Position numbers and translations under genes: made by a program. Below are positions 12,601 through 23,020 of a stretch of 64,000 bases of DNA, in pieces. The stretch comes from Podocnemis expansa. Its lineage: Eukaryota; Chordata; Testudines; Podocnemididae. Positions within the stretch are counted from its first letter, which is position 1. Each line of letters begins with the position of its first letter. The stretch is taken from assembly GCA_007922195.1 (NCBI GenBank), contig ML681981.1, forward strand, positions 14,889,771-14,953,770. The letters run 5' to 3'. Below the pieces are notes generated by a model. That model worked only from the letters and a program-made list of their open reading frames with translations. It did no database searches and was not told the origin of the DNA.

Positions 12601-15600
12601 CTCCTGCTGAGTCCTAACCATCTTCACCTGGATCCTCCTGCAAAATCCCACATCCCCTTCGTGAGCCCCTATGCATCCAGATCCCCCCTGGACCCAGGCT
12701 CCCACCGAGTTGTCTGCACCCCGACTGCCCCATGCAGAACCTGCTCATTCCATACTTGGATCCTCACACGCTGAGCCTGCCTGTGTACACCTAGCATGGT
12801 GGGGCAGAGCCCAAAGTGTCTCTGGGGCAGGCACAGTCCTTGTGCTGTGATACGGGGGGAAGGGTGCACCTAACTGCCAACAGTGTCCTGAAGGGGCAGG
12901 GGTGTGGGTACAGGGTGATCTCCCACCTCTGTGCAGCCTGTGGCCTGTGCTCTCCACTGCCAAGCTGGAGCTGCCACATTTATTTCCTAACAGATACAAT
13001 TTGCAAATTTTAAAATATTGTGGACAGAATTTTTAACTTTTTGGAGCAGAATTCCCTCAGGAGTATGGAAAGGAAGCAGTCAGCAGAGAGTCTCTAATGA
13101 AGCCACACTGACAGTCATTACTGCAGCTCTCTCCTGAGCAGACCCATCTGTACTGTGAAGTGAAGCAGAATGTCATTGTACATGCAGAAGCAATCACTCT
13201 TGTGCATGCCGGATGCACAGTGCATGCCCTGCTTACAGCTTACCACTGTTTTCTAAGAAGCTCACCTTGCAGACTGGACGTTTCCAGACTTTTGTTCCCA
13301 AAATTGAGCGTGTTTGTTTAAAAATAAAAACCCAAAACAAGAATCCCCAAACATAATAATATTCAAACAAACAAACAGGTTTCACTATTCTCAGAATAGG
13401 ACACTGAGGGATTGCCCCCTCCCCCATTATAATATATTTAACTTTTTTAAAAATCTGTACAGCCAAATTGGCTGCTTAGAAAGTTTAAATCTGGTCTGGA
13501 CATAGCTTTCAATTAGGAAGTATCTCAATGTTCTAGTGAAATCTGCTTTTCATTTGATGGAGTTATGACCCTTTGGGAAAAGAGATCACATGCTAAGCAG
13601 GCACAGAACATTTTGCAATGGCTTTTTCATTCAGGGACAGACTGCCTAATCCTTGTGTGGAAGAGCAGTAGAATAACAGAACAAAAAGCCCCTATTTTTA
13701 TGGTCAGTCTGATGACTAGGCAAAATTCCCAAAACAATCTATCAATAAGAATTAATAAGGCCAAAAATCTATAGACTATTCCTTACGTTATAAACTTATT
13801 ATAAAGAACAAAAGCATTCTCCAGGTTTCCTTCCTCCATATATACAGATGCCATACGCTCCATCTCTACTCCAGATCTAAAGTAACGACGTGGAGTAATA
13901 TCCTCACTGATTGTGATGTTACAGGCAAGCTTGCTCAAGGCACGTACTCGCTCTTCTGGGCTTACTGAAATATCTGTGTGATCAGGCATAGCTGCTAGTT
14001 TTTTCTGAAAAATAAGGAACACATCACAATTATATTTCATCTTGGAGGCTGTTCTTGTGCATACATGACCTTGTTCAAGACACTGAGGGTAATTTAAATA
14101 AATAGAAATAGAATAAAAACAATAAATAAATAACCCAACTGATAGTAGCAATGAAAAGGCTTTTTTTTTTGCACTTTTTCAATGGCATTAAAAACAATGA
14201 ATTGTATTAAAAATACAAATACTGTATTGCAAAACAAGATTTAAGAAAACTAAACTAAACTGGAATGAAAGGAAGAAAAGAATAAGCCTGATTTGGCAGG
14301 TTCCTAGACTTCCCAATATATGAATTCTCATAAAGCATCCTATTTTTATAAGATACTTAAAGCTATCTACATTTGATCCTGCAAAGTCTTACATCTGGTC
14401 TACACTGGGAATTTATATAGGCATAGCTAAGCCTCTGAAAGGCATGAAAAATCCACAGCCCTGAGAGACAGAGCTATAGCAACTTCCCCTACCCTGCCTC
14501 CTCCACCCCCAATGAAAAGGACTAGGTCAACCACAGAATTCTTCTCTTGACCTAGCTACTGCTTCTTTGGGAGGCAGATTACCTCCATTGATGGAAGAAG
14601 TCCTCCCATTGACATAGGTAGTGTCTATTCTTGAATTATTACAGCTAGGGCTGTCCCCGGGGTTGCGAGGTGTGGGCCAGTCCTGTACTGCTGCTCCTCC
14701 GGATCCTGGGGGCAGAGCGGGCTGGTCCAGGGGCTAGACTCTGCTCTGCTGCACCCAGGGCAGAACAGCTGGCCCAGGAGAGGGGCCGGAGAGAGAAGCC
14801 GCCTCTGGGCTGGCTCGTCCCCAACCTTAGGGAGGGGAAGAGCCAACTGGGAACAGAGGCCGGCTCTGCGCTCCACCCGACCCCCCCCCTCCCCTGCTAC
14901 CTTCAGCTCTGTGCCAAAAGCAGCAGGGAGGGGGCAGGAGACAGTGTGGCCATGCGGGGGGGCAGAGGTTCAGGCCCCACACTGCCTTAGTCACAGCAGG
15001 ATAGCACGGGGCCCAAGGAACTGCAGGGCCTGGGGAAATCGCCCCTCTCGCCACCCCTTGGGGACGGCCCTGGTTACCGCAGCTGTGCCACTGTAACATT
15101 TCAAGGGTAGACAAGCCCTTACTACTTGATGTAATGTTTGCAGTTGGGTGTAGCCCAACTGATGACAGCAGTCAGAGTTTTCAGGATCACACCAGAAGTT
15201 CATTTCAGTGTTAAATTTACAGATTAAAGCATAGCACTTACAGTTGAATAAACTGAAGCTATTTAATAGGACAGGGCCAGAAGCCAGCAAGAAAGGTCAT
15301 GAACTCATGCTCTAAAAGGTTTAATTCATTTTTCTTTTCCATACTATTGCTTAAAATAATTTTGATGATTGTCCTGAGTGAAACTACTGCTGAGAAACTG
15401 CTTCATCTTACTACGGTTTAAAGGCTTCAGTCCTGTAATTCAGAACATGTCTACATACACACACATACATAAAAGTGGACAAACACTAAAGCAGGAAGAA
15501 ACCCAACAAATCAATATAATATTTTTTTAAAAAATCTTTATTACAGCTTGCTATATTCCATACTAATGGGCAGCATATAAGAGTAGTAGCAGGACAGTAG

Positions 15601-15762
15601 TGGATGGAACATTGGAAAAATCCTTGAGTTGGCCGTCAACATAACTAACTAGCATGGGTTGTGTCATATAGTTAGCTTCTTTTTTGAAGCTCAGGATTGC
15701 AAGTGCATTAAATATCAAAACATAATACATACCAACGAATTAACAGTGAACGACTGTTCCAT
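599..15762 (-). CDS. STAMBPL1: STAMBPL1 (AMSH-like protease), coding part, last exon missing
   Basis: Zinc metallo-deubiquitinase of the JAMM/MPN+ class; the family cleaves K63-linked ubiquitin chains on endosomal cargo. Nine coding exons joined from 15762 down to 599 give 417 codons. The product reads from [10 protein letters not shown] through an N-terminal MIT-like helical domain (about residues 20-110), a charged coiled coil (about 141-200), a linker with a PxVNxxxKP motif (242-250) and the MPN+ domain (from about 265). Catalytic residues are visible: E291, the HxH pair H346/H348, S356 and D359 (HxHx7SxxD), plus the second zinc site H361, C401, H407, H409. It matches the human AMSH-LP sequence I know along its length, with one residue less before the catalytic core. 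Human is 436 residues, so about 18 codons and the stop lie left of base 1. The start has A at -3 and G at +4. STAMBP (AMSH) is the only close alternative, but the [13 protein letters not shown] lead and the [15 protein letters not shown] stretch fit STAMBPL1. The gene diverges from ANKRD22, as in human. Confidence 0.97.
699..3354 (-). other. STAMBPL1: STAMBPL1 intron 9
   Basis: Apart from the paired repeat at 2129-2520 and a GC-richer patch at 2530-2790, I see nothing definable. The open frame at 1129-1563 has no domain or composition suggesting a gene. Confidence 0.7.
2129..2520. repeat. Paired inverted repeat of tRNA-like type
   Basis: Two related segments in opposite orientation: forward at about 2150-2280 (GGTTAGGTTACTCCCC, then GAGGCCCAGGTGGAAAGCCCC) and reverse at about 2420-2515 (GCAGAGCAGGGATTTGAAAAC, ending CTCTAACCACTGGGCTATGA). 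The AACCACTGGGCTATGA text and a degenerate B-box-like stretch recall a tRNA-derived SINE, but I cannot name the family. Confidence 0.4.
3355..3467 (-). CDS. STAMBPL1: STAMBPL1 exon 9, catalytic HxH and SxxD
   Basis: 113 bp, residues 347-383 plus two bases. [20 protein letters not shown] supplies H348, S356, D359 and H361; continues [17 protein letters not shown]. Acceptor TTTTTGTAG, donor GA|GTGAGT. Found by reading the minus strand directly; stops in flanking intron limit the open frame to the exon. Confidence 0.97.
3468..5185 (-). other. STAMBPL1: STAMBPL1 intron 8
   Basis: AT-rich intron DNA. No repeat, RNA gene or coding segment recognised. Confidence 0.7.
5186..5323 (-). CDS. STAMBPL1: STAMBPL1 exon 8, MPN+ core
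   Basis: 138 bp, 46 codons (301-346), [18 protein letters not shown]...LLTLGWIH. The final His (H346) is the first zinc ligand of the HxH pair, so the catalytic motif is split by an intron between H and TH. Acceptor TTTTACAG, donor CAT|GTATGT. Confidence 0.97.
6248..6372 (-). CDS. STAMBPL1: STAMBPL1 exon 7, start of MPN+ domain
   Basis: 125 bp, residues 259-300. Reads [19 protein letters not shown] to [10 protein letters not shown]; the Glu of RGIETCG (E291) is the conserved catalytic acid of the JAMM family. Acceptor CCTTAG, donor CTG|GTACAG. The exon has no initiating Met of its own and the frame is set only by its neighbours. Confidence 0.95.
6928..7282 (-). CDS. STAMBPL1: STAMBPL1 exon 6, coiled coil and SH3-binding-like linker
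   Basis: 355 bp, residues 141-258 plus one base. Starts [16 protein letters not shown] after TTGCAG. The first 60 residues are Gln/Lys/Glu-rich coiled coil ([20 protein letters not shown]). The C-terminal part holds PTVNQALKP (6979-6953), aligned with the STAM SH3-binding motif of AMSH. Donor CAGA|GTAAGT. Confidence 0.96.
7969..8291. mobile_element. MITE of the GTCTACACTG-terminus group
   Basis: Begins GGGCAGGTCTACGCTGGTG and ends GCAGACCAGCCC, imperfect inverted ends of the same group as the larger foldback MITEs in this window. Flanking triplets TCA and TTA would suit a 3-bp TNA target duplication. In STAMBPL1 intron 5. Confidence 0.6.
8834..8852. repeat. Poly-T run of 19
   Basis: Uninterrupted T tract (poly-A on the minus strand) inside intron 5; no adjacent retroposed sequence recognised. 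Confidence 0.9.
9269..9364 (-). CDS. STAMBPL1: STAMBPL1 exon 5
   Basis: 96 bp, 32 codons (109-140), [16 protein letters not shown]...EYMQDK, ending the helical region. Acceptor CACAAAG, donor AAA|GTAAGT. The acceptor's polypyrimidine tract is poor, but the boundary is fixed by homology and phase. Confidence 0.95.
10805..11190. mobile_element. Foldback MITE full of the word TTAGTTTGAACTAA
   Basis: Termini GGCTACGTCTATACTAG and GTAGACATAGCC are inverted. The 386-bp interior is a dense run of TTAGTTTGAACTAA / TTAGTTCAAACTAA variants in both orientations, so it can fold repeatedly on itself. No coding capacity. Target duplication unclear (CTT left, TTC right). In STAMBPL1 intron 4, just upstream of exon 4 (150 bp from its 3' boundary). 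Confidence 0.8.
11332..11407 (-). CDS. STAMBPL1: STAMBPL1 exon 4
   Basis: 76 bp, completes T83 and encodes [15 protein letters not shown]...IMK (84-108). The acceptor is TTTCTAG at 11408; a tempting TTGTAG eight bases further in would lose the conserved LFVEK and break the frame. Donor AAG|GTAGTG is weak but correctly phased. Confidence 0.95.
11813..13065. mobile_element. 1.25-kb element with TACTCCTG ends and proline-codon minisatellite core
   Basis: Left end TACTCCTGCTGGATTATGC, right end GCAGAATTCCCTCAGGAGTA; inner text also mirrors (CAGAATTCATGTCCCC left, AGAATTTTTAACTTTTTGG right). The core at 12280-12780 is a degenerate short tandem repeat of CACCTGGACCC / CATCCAGATCCCC type. It creates the 230-codon open frame at 12082-12774, which is a repeat artefact. 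A clean target duplication was not found. Confidence 0.5.
13787..14004 (-). CDS. STAMBPL1: STAMBPL1 exon 3, N-terminal helical domain
   Basis: 218 bp, residues 11-82 and two bases of codon 83. Begins [11 protein letters not shown] after a TTTTTCAG acceptor and ends YNKFIT at donor AC|GTAAGG. Contains [20 protein letters not shown], the hallmark of the AMSH family MIT-like region. Met16 aligns with the start of the paralogue STAMBP. Confidence 0.97.
14398..15118. mobile_element. MITE of the GTCTACACTG group, split by a later insertion
   Basis: Left part 14398-14645 starts TGGTCTACACTGGG; right part 15073-15118 ends GGGTAGACAAGCCC. Interior text (GGCATAGCTAAG, TTGACCTAGCTACTG) resembles the copy at about 50999-51272. 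A GC-rich hAT element sits inside it. Confidence 0.6.
14646..15072. mobile_element. GC-rich non-autonomous hAT element nested in a MITE
   Basis: Ends TAGGGCTGTCCCCGGGG and CCCTTGGGGACGGCCCTG are inverted repeats. Flanks ATTACAGC and GTTACCGC agree at 6 of 8 positions, as expected of an aged 8-bp hAT duplication. The GC-rich interior yields spurious open frames on both strands. Confidence 0.7.
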
Positions 15763-15774
15763 GTTGCCCACTGT
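15733..15774 (-). CDS. STAMBPL1: STAMBPL1 exon 2, start codon
   Basis: Acceptor TTTTCAG, then 12 untranslated bases, ATG at 15762-15760 and ten codons [10 protein letters not shown], donor TTG|GTATGT. Human begins MDQPFTVNSL. Coding part is 15733-15762. A second AG three bases in (CAGACAG) could shift the acceptor slightly without touching the reading frame. Confidence 0.93.
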
Positions 15775-17129
15775 CTGAAAACCAAGAAGATTACTATTAC
15801 TTTCCATTCTCTCCATCTGGCCACAAAGAACAAAATGGGAGGCTGGAAGAGGGGGAGGAAAAACTAAATAAATGCAATGTTCAATGCATGCAGTATGTTG
15901 CTTCCCGAGTCATGGTTTATTAGTGAAAGAGGAACTTAAGCACAAATACACTGATTGTCACCATGTGCTTAATGAAATATGACAGTGCAGTCATTCTAAC
16001 TGGAAATATCAAACATCTTATGTTCTTATGCCTGCCATACCAAGTATCATAACCATTTAAAATCTGACACAATGCAAACAAGTCAAAATGTCCCTTTTAA
16101 TAAACATGTAGTACTACAGTTGGCCTCATTGTATAATATTAAATTAAGTAGTTTTAAAATATATTGCTATCACATTTTGTTAACTTGTAATTTAAATGAT
16201 ACATTAGTATCTGTCAAGCACTAAGGGTGGGGTGGGGAGGGAGGAAGAGCCCAAGTCAAAAGTTCAGATACTAATCAGTGTATTGTTTTTCTCCCTATAT
16301 ATGATATGATGAATGTTATCTATGCACAGTGAATTTGAGTACTTTTTTCCTGCCAGGTCTATAATTAAAATCAGGCAATTGTCCCATCTGACCACAAAAA
16401 GTACATGTCTAGTAACTAAAGGCTTATGAAGTCTCTCTGGCTCCATCTGAAATAGCACTGGCTGACTGTAAGAGGTGATCAAAAACTATACTCACAATAT
16501 AATATAACCTTTCAGTAAATGCAAATAACAAGTATAGGCAAATATTTAAAAGTGCTACGATGATCAGCAAAAAATTGCTCCTGACAAGGAAATGATTCAT
16601 TAAGTTAATAAGAATATGAAGCTGTGTGCTCTCATTCTTAATACTTCAGCGCTCAATCTAAAAGACTGGTCTCGAATGTCAAAGGTTTTGTACAATATAA
16701 AAAAATCCATACTACAAACATCTAATTTATACTACAAACATTTAAAGGCTGGTTTAGCAAAAAAAAAAAACCCCTCAGAGGAGCTGCAACAAAGATGTTA
16801 TTTGGGCTTCTCCCTCTCTGGAGGCTAATGTGAACCCTGATGGAAATTAGAGACTGTTTTTCTCATGAAAGAGAGATATTTTTCTCCCTTTTTGAAAAGA
16901 AATCATTAACTATGTTTTCTGCAATTACTTCCTTATTTTTCTTAAAGGCTAATCATATCTGTTAGGTGTGCCTTTACTTTTAGCCATTACCTTAACTGCT
17001 CACCCATGCCCTGCTAGACCTAAGTGATGTGAGAGGGGGACCAGATCAGGCAGGAGCTTTAGGGGCTGAAGCCTGGGGCCACCCTATAAGTCAGGGCCTG
17101 AGGCTTCAGGCCCTATAGCTTCTGTATTA

Positions 17130-17312
17130 ATCTGGCCCTGCTTGTGCAGCTGCATTATGCTGACTGGAGAGAGCTCTCCCACCAACATAAATGAGCAGCA
17201 TAGCGTCTCCCACCAACATAGCACAGTCCACACACGTGCTTATGTTGTTTATGTATTTTTCAGATTGCTGAGCAAGAAAAGTTTTCCTAGAATAAGTGCT
17301 AGTGTAGACAAG
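17130..17312. mobile_element. MITE remnant of the GTCTACACTG group
   Basis: Right end CTAGTGTAGACAAGGCC is clear; the left end is eroded. The preceding 17020-17125 stretch (GGGGCTGAAGCCTGGGG, CTGAGGCTTCAGGCCC) is another GC-richer repeat scrap. Confidence 0.4.
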
Positions 17313-17499
17313 GCCTCATTCTCCACTGCTAGTCCTGGTTCTTTTCACAGTCATTGCTTCGTGTGCTACAAGTCTGAAATGGACTTTAAGGCCTATATTG
17401 TCAAGCAGGTATGTGAAAGTACTTACACACTTTTGCAATGCTCCTGTGAAAACAGGATCCAAAATGAAAATTTGGTTCATTCACTAGTTTGCATGTACA

Positions 17500-17502
<3 letters not shown>

Positions 17503-17563
<61 letters not shown>
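17503..17563. repeat. (AC)n microsatellite, about 30 units
   Basis: Uninterrupted AC dinucleotide over 61 bases, preceded by GTACACGT. It generates His/Thr and Val/Cys runs in three spurious open frames. Likely polymorphic in length. Confidence 0.97.
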
Positions 17564-17566
<3 letters not shown>

Positions 17567-18242
17567 TCTATTCTAGAGATTCTAAACTTTTCTGCCAAAT
17601 TAAAAAAATTTAAGGCAAGGCATCAGAAACACAACCCCAAACCTGATTGTAATATGATGCTTCCTGTTTCATGTGAGAATCAACTATTATATGTAGCCAA
17701 GAAAATATACTTCACATACTAAGGTGGAAAACTAAGTGGTGAAAATTTTTGTGTGAATAAACTTGTGTTTCAGTAATAGGTTAAGTACGATCATTCTATG
17801 AAGTGAACAACATTTAAAAAACTCCACAGAATTTTATAGCAAAGAGGGACCTTTTCTTTTACAAAATCTAGGCATCAAATGCAAATATCAATTTATTCAG
17901 GGAAAATTTGAATTCTGTTAACTAAAAGAGATTACCTTAATATGAAGAGACTTTTATATGAGCAAATTTAATAATTTTCCAGCCAATCATGATAGTTAAG
18001 TGTTTGCTGGCTTTATAAACCTAAGGGACAAGCCACTAAGGACTCTGGATTTGGCCTTCAAAGCATGATTTTGTCATGTTCCCTGGTTCAGTCCTGAACA
18101 CTCCAGCACTGTTTGATAAGCTGTACTGTGATTTCAAAGCACAGTTTTGTAATCAAACTTTAAAAGAGGTCCATGTTAGTTCTTGAGTGCTTCCCACCTT
18201 GGAAAAATCAGGCCAGTGTAAGAGTTTACAAACCTAACTTTT

Positions 18243-18282
18243 ATATATCTATATCTATATAAATATATCTATATATCTATTT
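18243..18282. repeat. AT-rich TATATC microsatellite
   Basis: Degenerate TATATCTA repeats in intron 1. Confidence 0.8.
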
Positions 18283-21200
18283 TAAAATTCTTTGCTACTA
18301 GACCCATTTATGGGTCTTTAGTGCTAGCCTGATGGCCAAAGGACCATAAAGCTAGCTTAACTGATTACCTGGGAACTGCCCTGGTGTAAGGGGAATCTTT
18401 GGATGAGGCTGAGTTGGCACAGTGAGCCTATGCCATCCCCCTTTGCAGCCCAATACCAACCAGGAGCTTTTATCTTAGGAAAGGGGGAATGCCAGAAGAC
18501 TGGTTTGTAGAACTGACCCTTGTGGCCACTGCCACTGGGCACAAGAAGCCACTTGCTCTAACATGTACCAGGGGCTAACCAGACCCTTGACCAACTTCCG
18601 TCCATAACCCCTCAGCTCAGCCAGACCATTACAACTACTGCAGACTGTATCAACAATCATAACAAATAGAACAGGAGGCAAGGAGCTCATTTGCAGAAGC
18701 TTTCCTATCCCCTACGTTTTGGTCTTCAGCATGAAAGAAAGCACCCAATCTCCTCAAATTTATGTGATGTAAAAGGAAACACCTTTCAGGGACCCAAAAC
18801 TTACTATAATGTATATGCATACTATAACAAAGTGCATAAAATCATTCTCTCCTGTGCTTACAAAATATTGAATTGGGGACTTAACAGATGTTCTGTGCCA
18901 GCACTGATCCTGTTAAATAGGATGAAATCTTGAAACTAAGAGTCCTGAGTTAGGAAATCTCTCAGTGCAGACCTTCTATCTGCGCAAGGACTTCAGTATC
19001 TAGGCTACTGTACTGGACCTAATTTTTTATTTTAAATCTACCCCTGCTACAGTAGTACTATTTTTCAAATTACTGCTCACTCTTTAAGGAACTGCAGAAG
19101 TAGGTGTAAAAAAAAGATAGATATCAGGACTAAGCATTTATTTTTGCATCAAAAATAGCATTTCCCTGCTCCAAACACACAACCTAACTCAAACAAGAAG
19201 TGAAACACACAAACAAAACTGTGCATGGGTGTGTGAGAGAAATTAAATCTGCAGTACACTGAATGCTTGAGTGATAAAATAAATACAATTTTATCTAAAG
19301 AAGACATCTTCCTTCATTTAAAATTAAGAAGTTCACTAAAGAAGCGGATAGTTCAGAAGAATGATGATCTTTCTGTAGTTTGGCTGCAGGTCTGAACCCA
19401 ATATAGGACAGTTGTGAAAAATTACCACCACAGCTTTAAAACATCCTCAGATACTTACTAGCCAGGTTGAAACATAAGGAAAGTGGATCTGGATACCGTT
19501 ATTGCCCCATATCTCATTAGTCAAGTATCACACATTCCTTTCCCTCAAAGCTCTGTCTCCTGAAGGCTGAACTCTGAACCAACAGTAATGTCCATCACCT
19601 CCAAATGAATCAATCATAAATTGTTTTATGTTGGCCCCACATGTGGAACCTTCTGCTGAGGGAAAGCAGCCTGAGATTCCCCTTCTTCTGGATCACACCC
19701 CAAAATCCCAACCCACTTCCAACCAGCAAGCAGCGGGCTGTGGAGCAAGAAGGCCACCAGTGGCAAGCTCTGTCTGCCACAATCTCAAAAGAGGTCTTTG
19801 TTAGAGCAGGGTGCACCATACAGATCTCTTTTTGGGGGAGGTACAAACACCCGTCAAGGTATTCCCCAACCTGACCTGGCCTTTCCATCTGGTCCTGACA
19901 GCACAAAAGTTGAAGTTAAAAGGTTACAATTGCCTCAATAATTTCTTTATTTTAAAGACGTGTTAACAGGAAATGAAGTCGATTACAACTTCAGGCATAT
20001 TAAAGGCAGACATCTAACAGCAGATGAAATTCAAACTGACTTCCTCAAAATATGCACTGGTATTTGTGAAAGTTACAGCCCTGAAAACTAAGCTCCTACA
20101 TGTATGCATAGCATGTCAAGATAAAGCAAAACTAGTTAACCACAAAGTCAGTATAAATAAGGAAGAACTTTATTAAAAAAGAAAAATTCCATAGTGGATT
20201 CCAATGTATAAGGCAGTTCAGCTTGGGAGATGATTCTTAAAACTGACACAGTAAAGACAGTGCTATGACAAATTACACATTTTTGTAAAAACAGACTATA
20301 AAACCTAATACACATATAGCACAAATTTTAAAAAATGTGGTTACAAAAGCACTGGCATATTCTGTAATCACTCTAATGTACTTCTGACCAATGTATCCAG
20401 GTGCAGAGAATAATAAGGAATGTACTTTTATACAGAAGAAGTCTTTCTTTTTTTTATTTTTTAATGTGACATTGGCCAGCTTTGTTTGCGTTTGCTTGCG
20501 AACATGCTATGTGTTTGTACAGTACACAGAAAATAAAAGCCTTTATCATGATTAGGGCCTCTAAGAGTTATTGAAATACAAGTCAATAATAAGAGTACTG
20601 AAGTACTCTAACATAGCAAGGAGAAATTCAACTGTAATCTCTTTCAGTGAAATGAAGTGTAGTTTTGTTCATTTTTCAGATACAGAAAACAATCACATGA
20701 AGATGTAAAACTATAATCCAACCCCAAAATAGGGTATATGAATCATTATACTGGCTGGCATGGTTCCTAGTTAATAGAAGTGTAGGAATGCTATAGCTAC
20801 TGACTTATTTCTCAATTATCCAATCCTATGCACTTCATCTATCTGAGAATGAATATGATTTGCATAACTATAGAGTCATTTCTTACCAGACAGTGTGCAA
20901 ATCCCTGTAATGATTACTAACAAATGCCTTGAGCAAAATAGAATACAAGGATTTACATAATTACTGTATAGCTATACTTTAATATCCATATAATGATTAA
21001 GCAAATCGTCCCTGTCCCAATGGCAGCTACATACAGAACATCAACATGCCCCCAAAGAACATAGTACCTACTGCTTCTGCCCTTTCCCATCTCATTATGC
21101 TACAATTTTATTACAAATATTATAATGATGACAACGTATCAAAAAATGTGGATTTGCTATCTAGAAAGAAAGTTCACTCATTCCTGAAGTCATCAGTTTA

Positions 21201-22863
21201 ATGAAGAAAAACAAAAACAAAAGAAACTTTTAAACTCCCAGTCACAGGTCCAAATCGTCAGAACCGCTATTACATAGAACCACAATGATGTTCTTAAAAA
21301 TTAGTGACATAGCACAGCCCTACATCTTTAAAATCCAACGTGTCAAAACCAAAAATAAAAATAGATAGTTTGTCTGTTAGGCAGAAAGTACAGGCTGTCT
21401 GAGCATTTCAAACGAGCTGGAGGAAATCAGGTGCCCATCTTCCACTGCATTTCAGTAGAAGTTAGGCACCTAAATCATGTTGGCTTCTTTGAAAATTTAA
21501 ATCATGATACAGAAACTCTGTCTTTGTAAAGCACTTGAAGATAATCAAAACAGCAACAGCTGCCTTCTAACAGTTCAGTCTGTGCAGAAGATGGCTGTCT
21601 ATAAATAAACATAGCTTTTTGGAATAACTGTTCACTACCAGAATGAATCAGCTAGCATAAAGACAACTGCCTGTTTCAGGCAAAGATATGAGAAGGAGGT
21701 AGAAAGACAAAATCAATTTAAACACAGAGGTCTACCAATACTAGGCAAGGACTGCGTTAAGATCATGGTTGGCAAACAAGGGGGGGGACAACCAGAAATT
21801 AGGCCTAACTGGTGGACAAAATAATGAAGGGATGAGCTATGCTACTATCATCACCGCTTTTGTGGGTCCCTCAAAGGAAATTTTTTGGAGGTAGGATAAA
21901 CACCACTACCAACACAACAACAGCCACTCTGAAGGGATTTCTCATTGTAATGCCCAGAAATTGGCACACTGCTGCATCAGTGAGAGTCCCAGCTTGATAC
22001 ATATGAGATCTGCTCTGTTTTCCCTTCCCTTGCGTGCCTCTTTTTGTACAACCTATTACCAGCGTGACACTGGCATGGTGAGATGAGATAGCCCATCACA
22101 TTCCACTCAGCCTGAGACAAACCAGTGAAGGAGAAGGACCTGACCAGGCCAACCAGATGATGTCCCTCTCCGGGAGGGCAAGCCAAGATCCAGAACAACA
22201 GCTGTTGTGCCAACCAACCATCTGAAAGTATCTGGCCATGAGTCACGACTGATGAATTTTCCAGTGTGTTTGCCACACTAATAAGCAGGCTAAAGTCTTT
22301 GTGTACCAAAATGTTCAATCTTGGACAGTAGCCGGGTCATGCTAACACTTTTAACTCTTTGGGCCCATACTGGCTGTTCTGTTAATTTGGACGGAAGACA
22401 AGCCTGGATGATCCCCAGAAATCCATGCCATCCAGTTAGAGAACCATACCTCCATGTTGACTGTACACCCAGTGCTTCTACTCAGCAGCACAACAGCATT
22501 TGAACTCCCAGGACCCCCATGACCACCCCAACAGGAAACCTAGGGAGCAAAATGAAAGAGATCATACTAGTCAGGGCTATAGTCTCTTTAACATATAATT
22601 TCCATGATCCAAAAGAGAGACAAAGTACTTCATTCCACTCTCCACCTGTATCTGTCCAATGTCCACCATCTCCTCTGTGCAAAACCTGTATCACACAGCA
22701 ACATTTCTCTGCTAGCCAAGTGGTACAAAGGCATGGTTTGGTAATGGCAAAGCAGCAAAATGGATAGATCCTTCATGGAGAAGACTGTGTGTGCAGTGCT
22801 CATGCATACAAGCCTAGCGCCAAGTGTCCAAGAGATTAAGCCTCTCTTTGCTATACTTTAGAA

Positions 22864-23020
22864 CAGGGCTTATCAAAATTGCCTTCCAGCTAGGTGCCAG
22901 CAATTTTATATTTGGTTGTCAGAGGACACTCCTCTGCTGCATTTCTGCAGCAGAGCTAAGAGCCAGGCTATAAACCCCAGTCGCCACAGCAATTTGGCTC
23001 CTGGGTTTTGTCAAGCCCCA
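22864..23020. mobile_element. Non-autonomous hAT element, 157 bp
   Basis: CAGGGCTTATCAAAATTG at the left and GGTTTTGTCAAGCCCCA at the right form inverted ends. Flanks CTTTAGAA and CTTTACAG match at 6 of 8 positions. Confidence 0.6.

Noticed and set aside
12082..12774. 230-codon proline-rich open frame
   Set aside because: It follows a degenerate CACCTGGACCC-type tandem repeat within an element with inverted ends; long frames appear in other phases too.
17142..17722. Frames with long His/Thr or Val/Cys runs
   Set aside because: Produced by the (AC)n microsatellite.
20160..20540. Poly-A-signal-like AATAAA words on both strands, suggesting a retrocopied 3' UTR
   Set aside because: No coding stretch, poly-A tract or target duplication next to them; AT-rich intron DNA produces such hexamers often.
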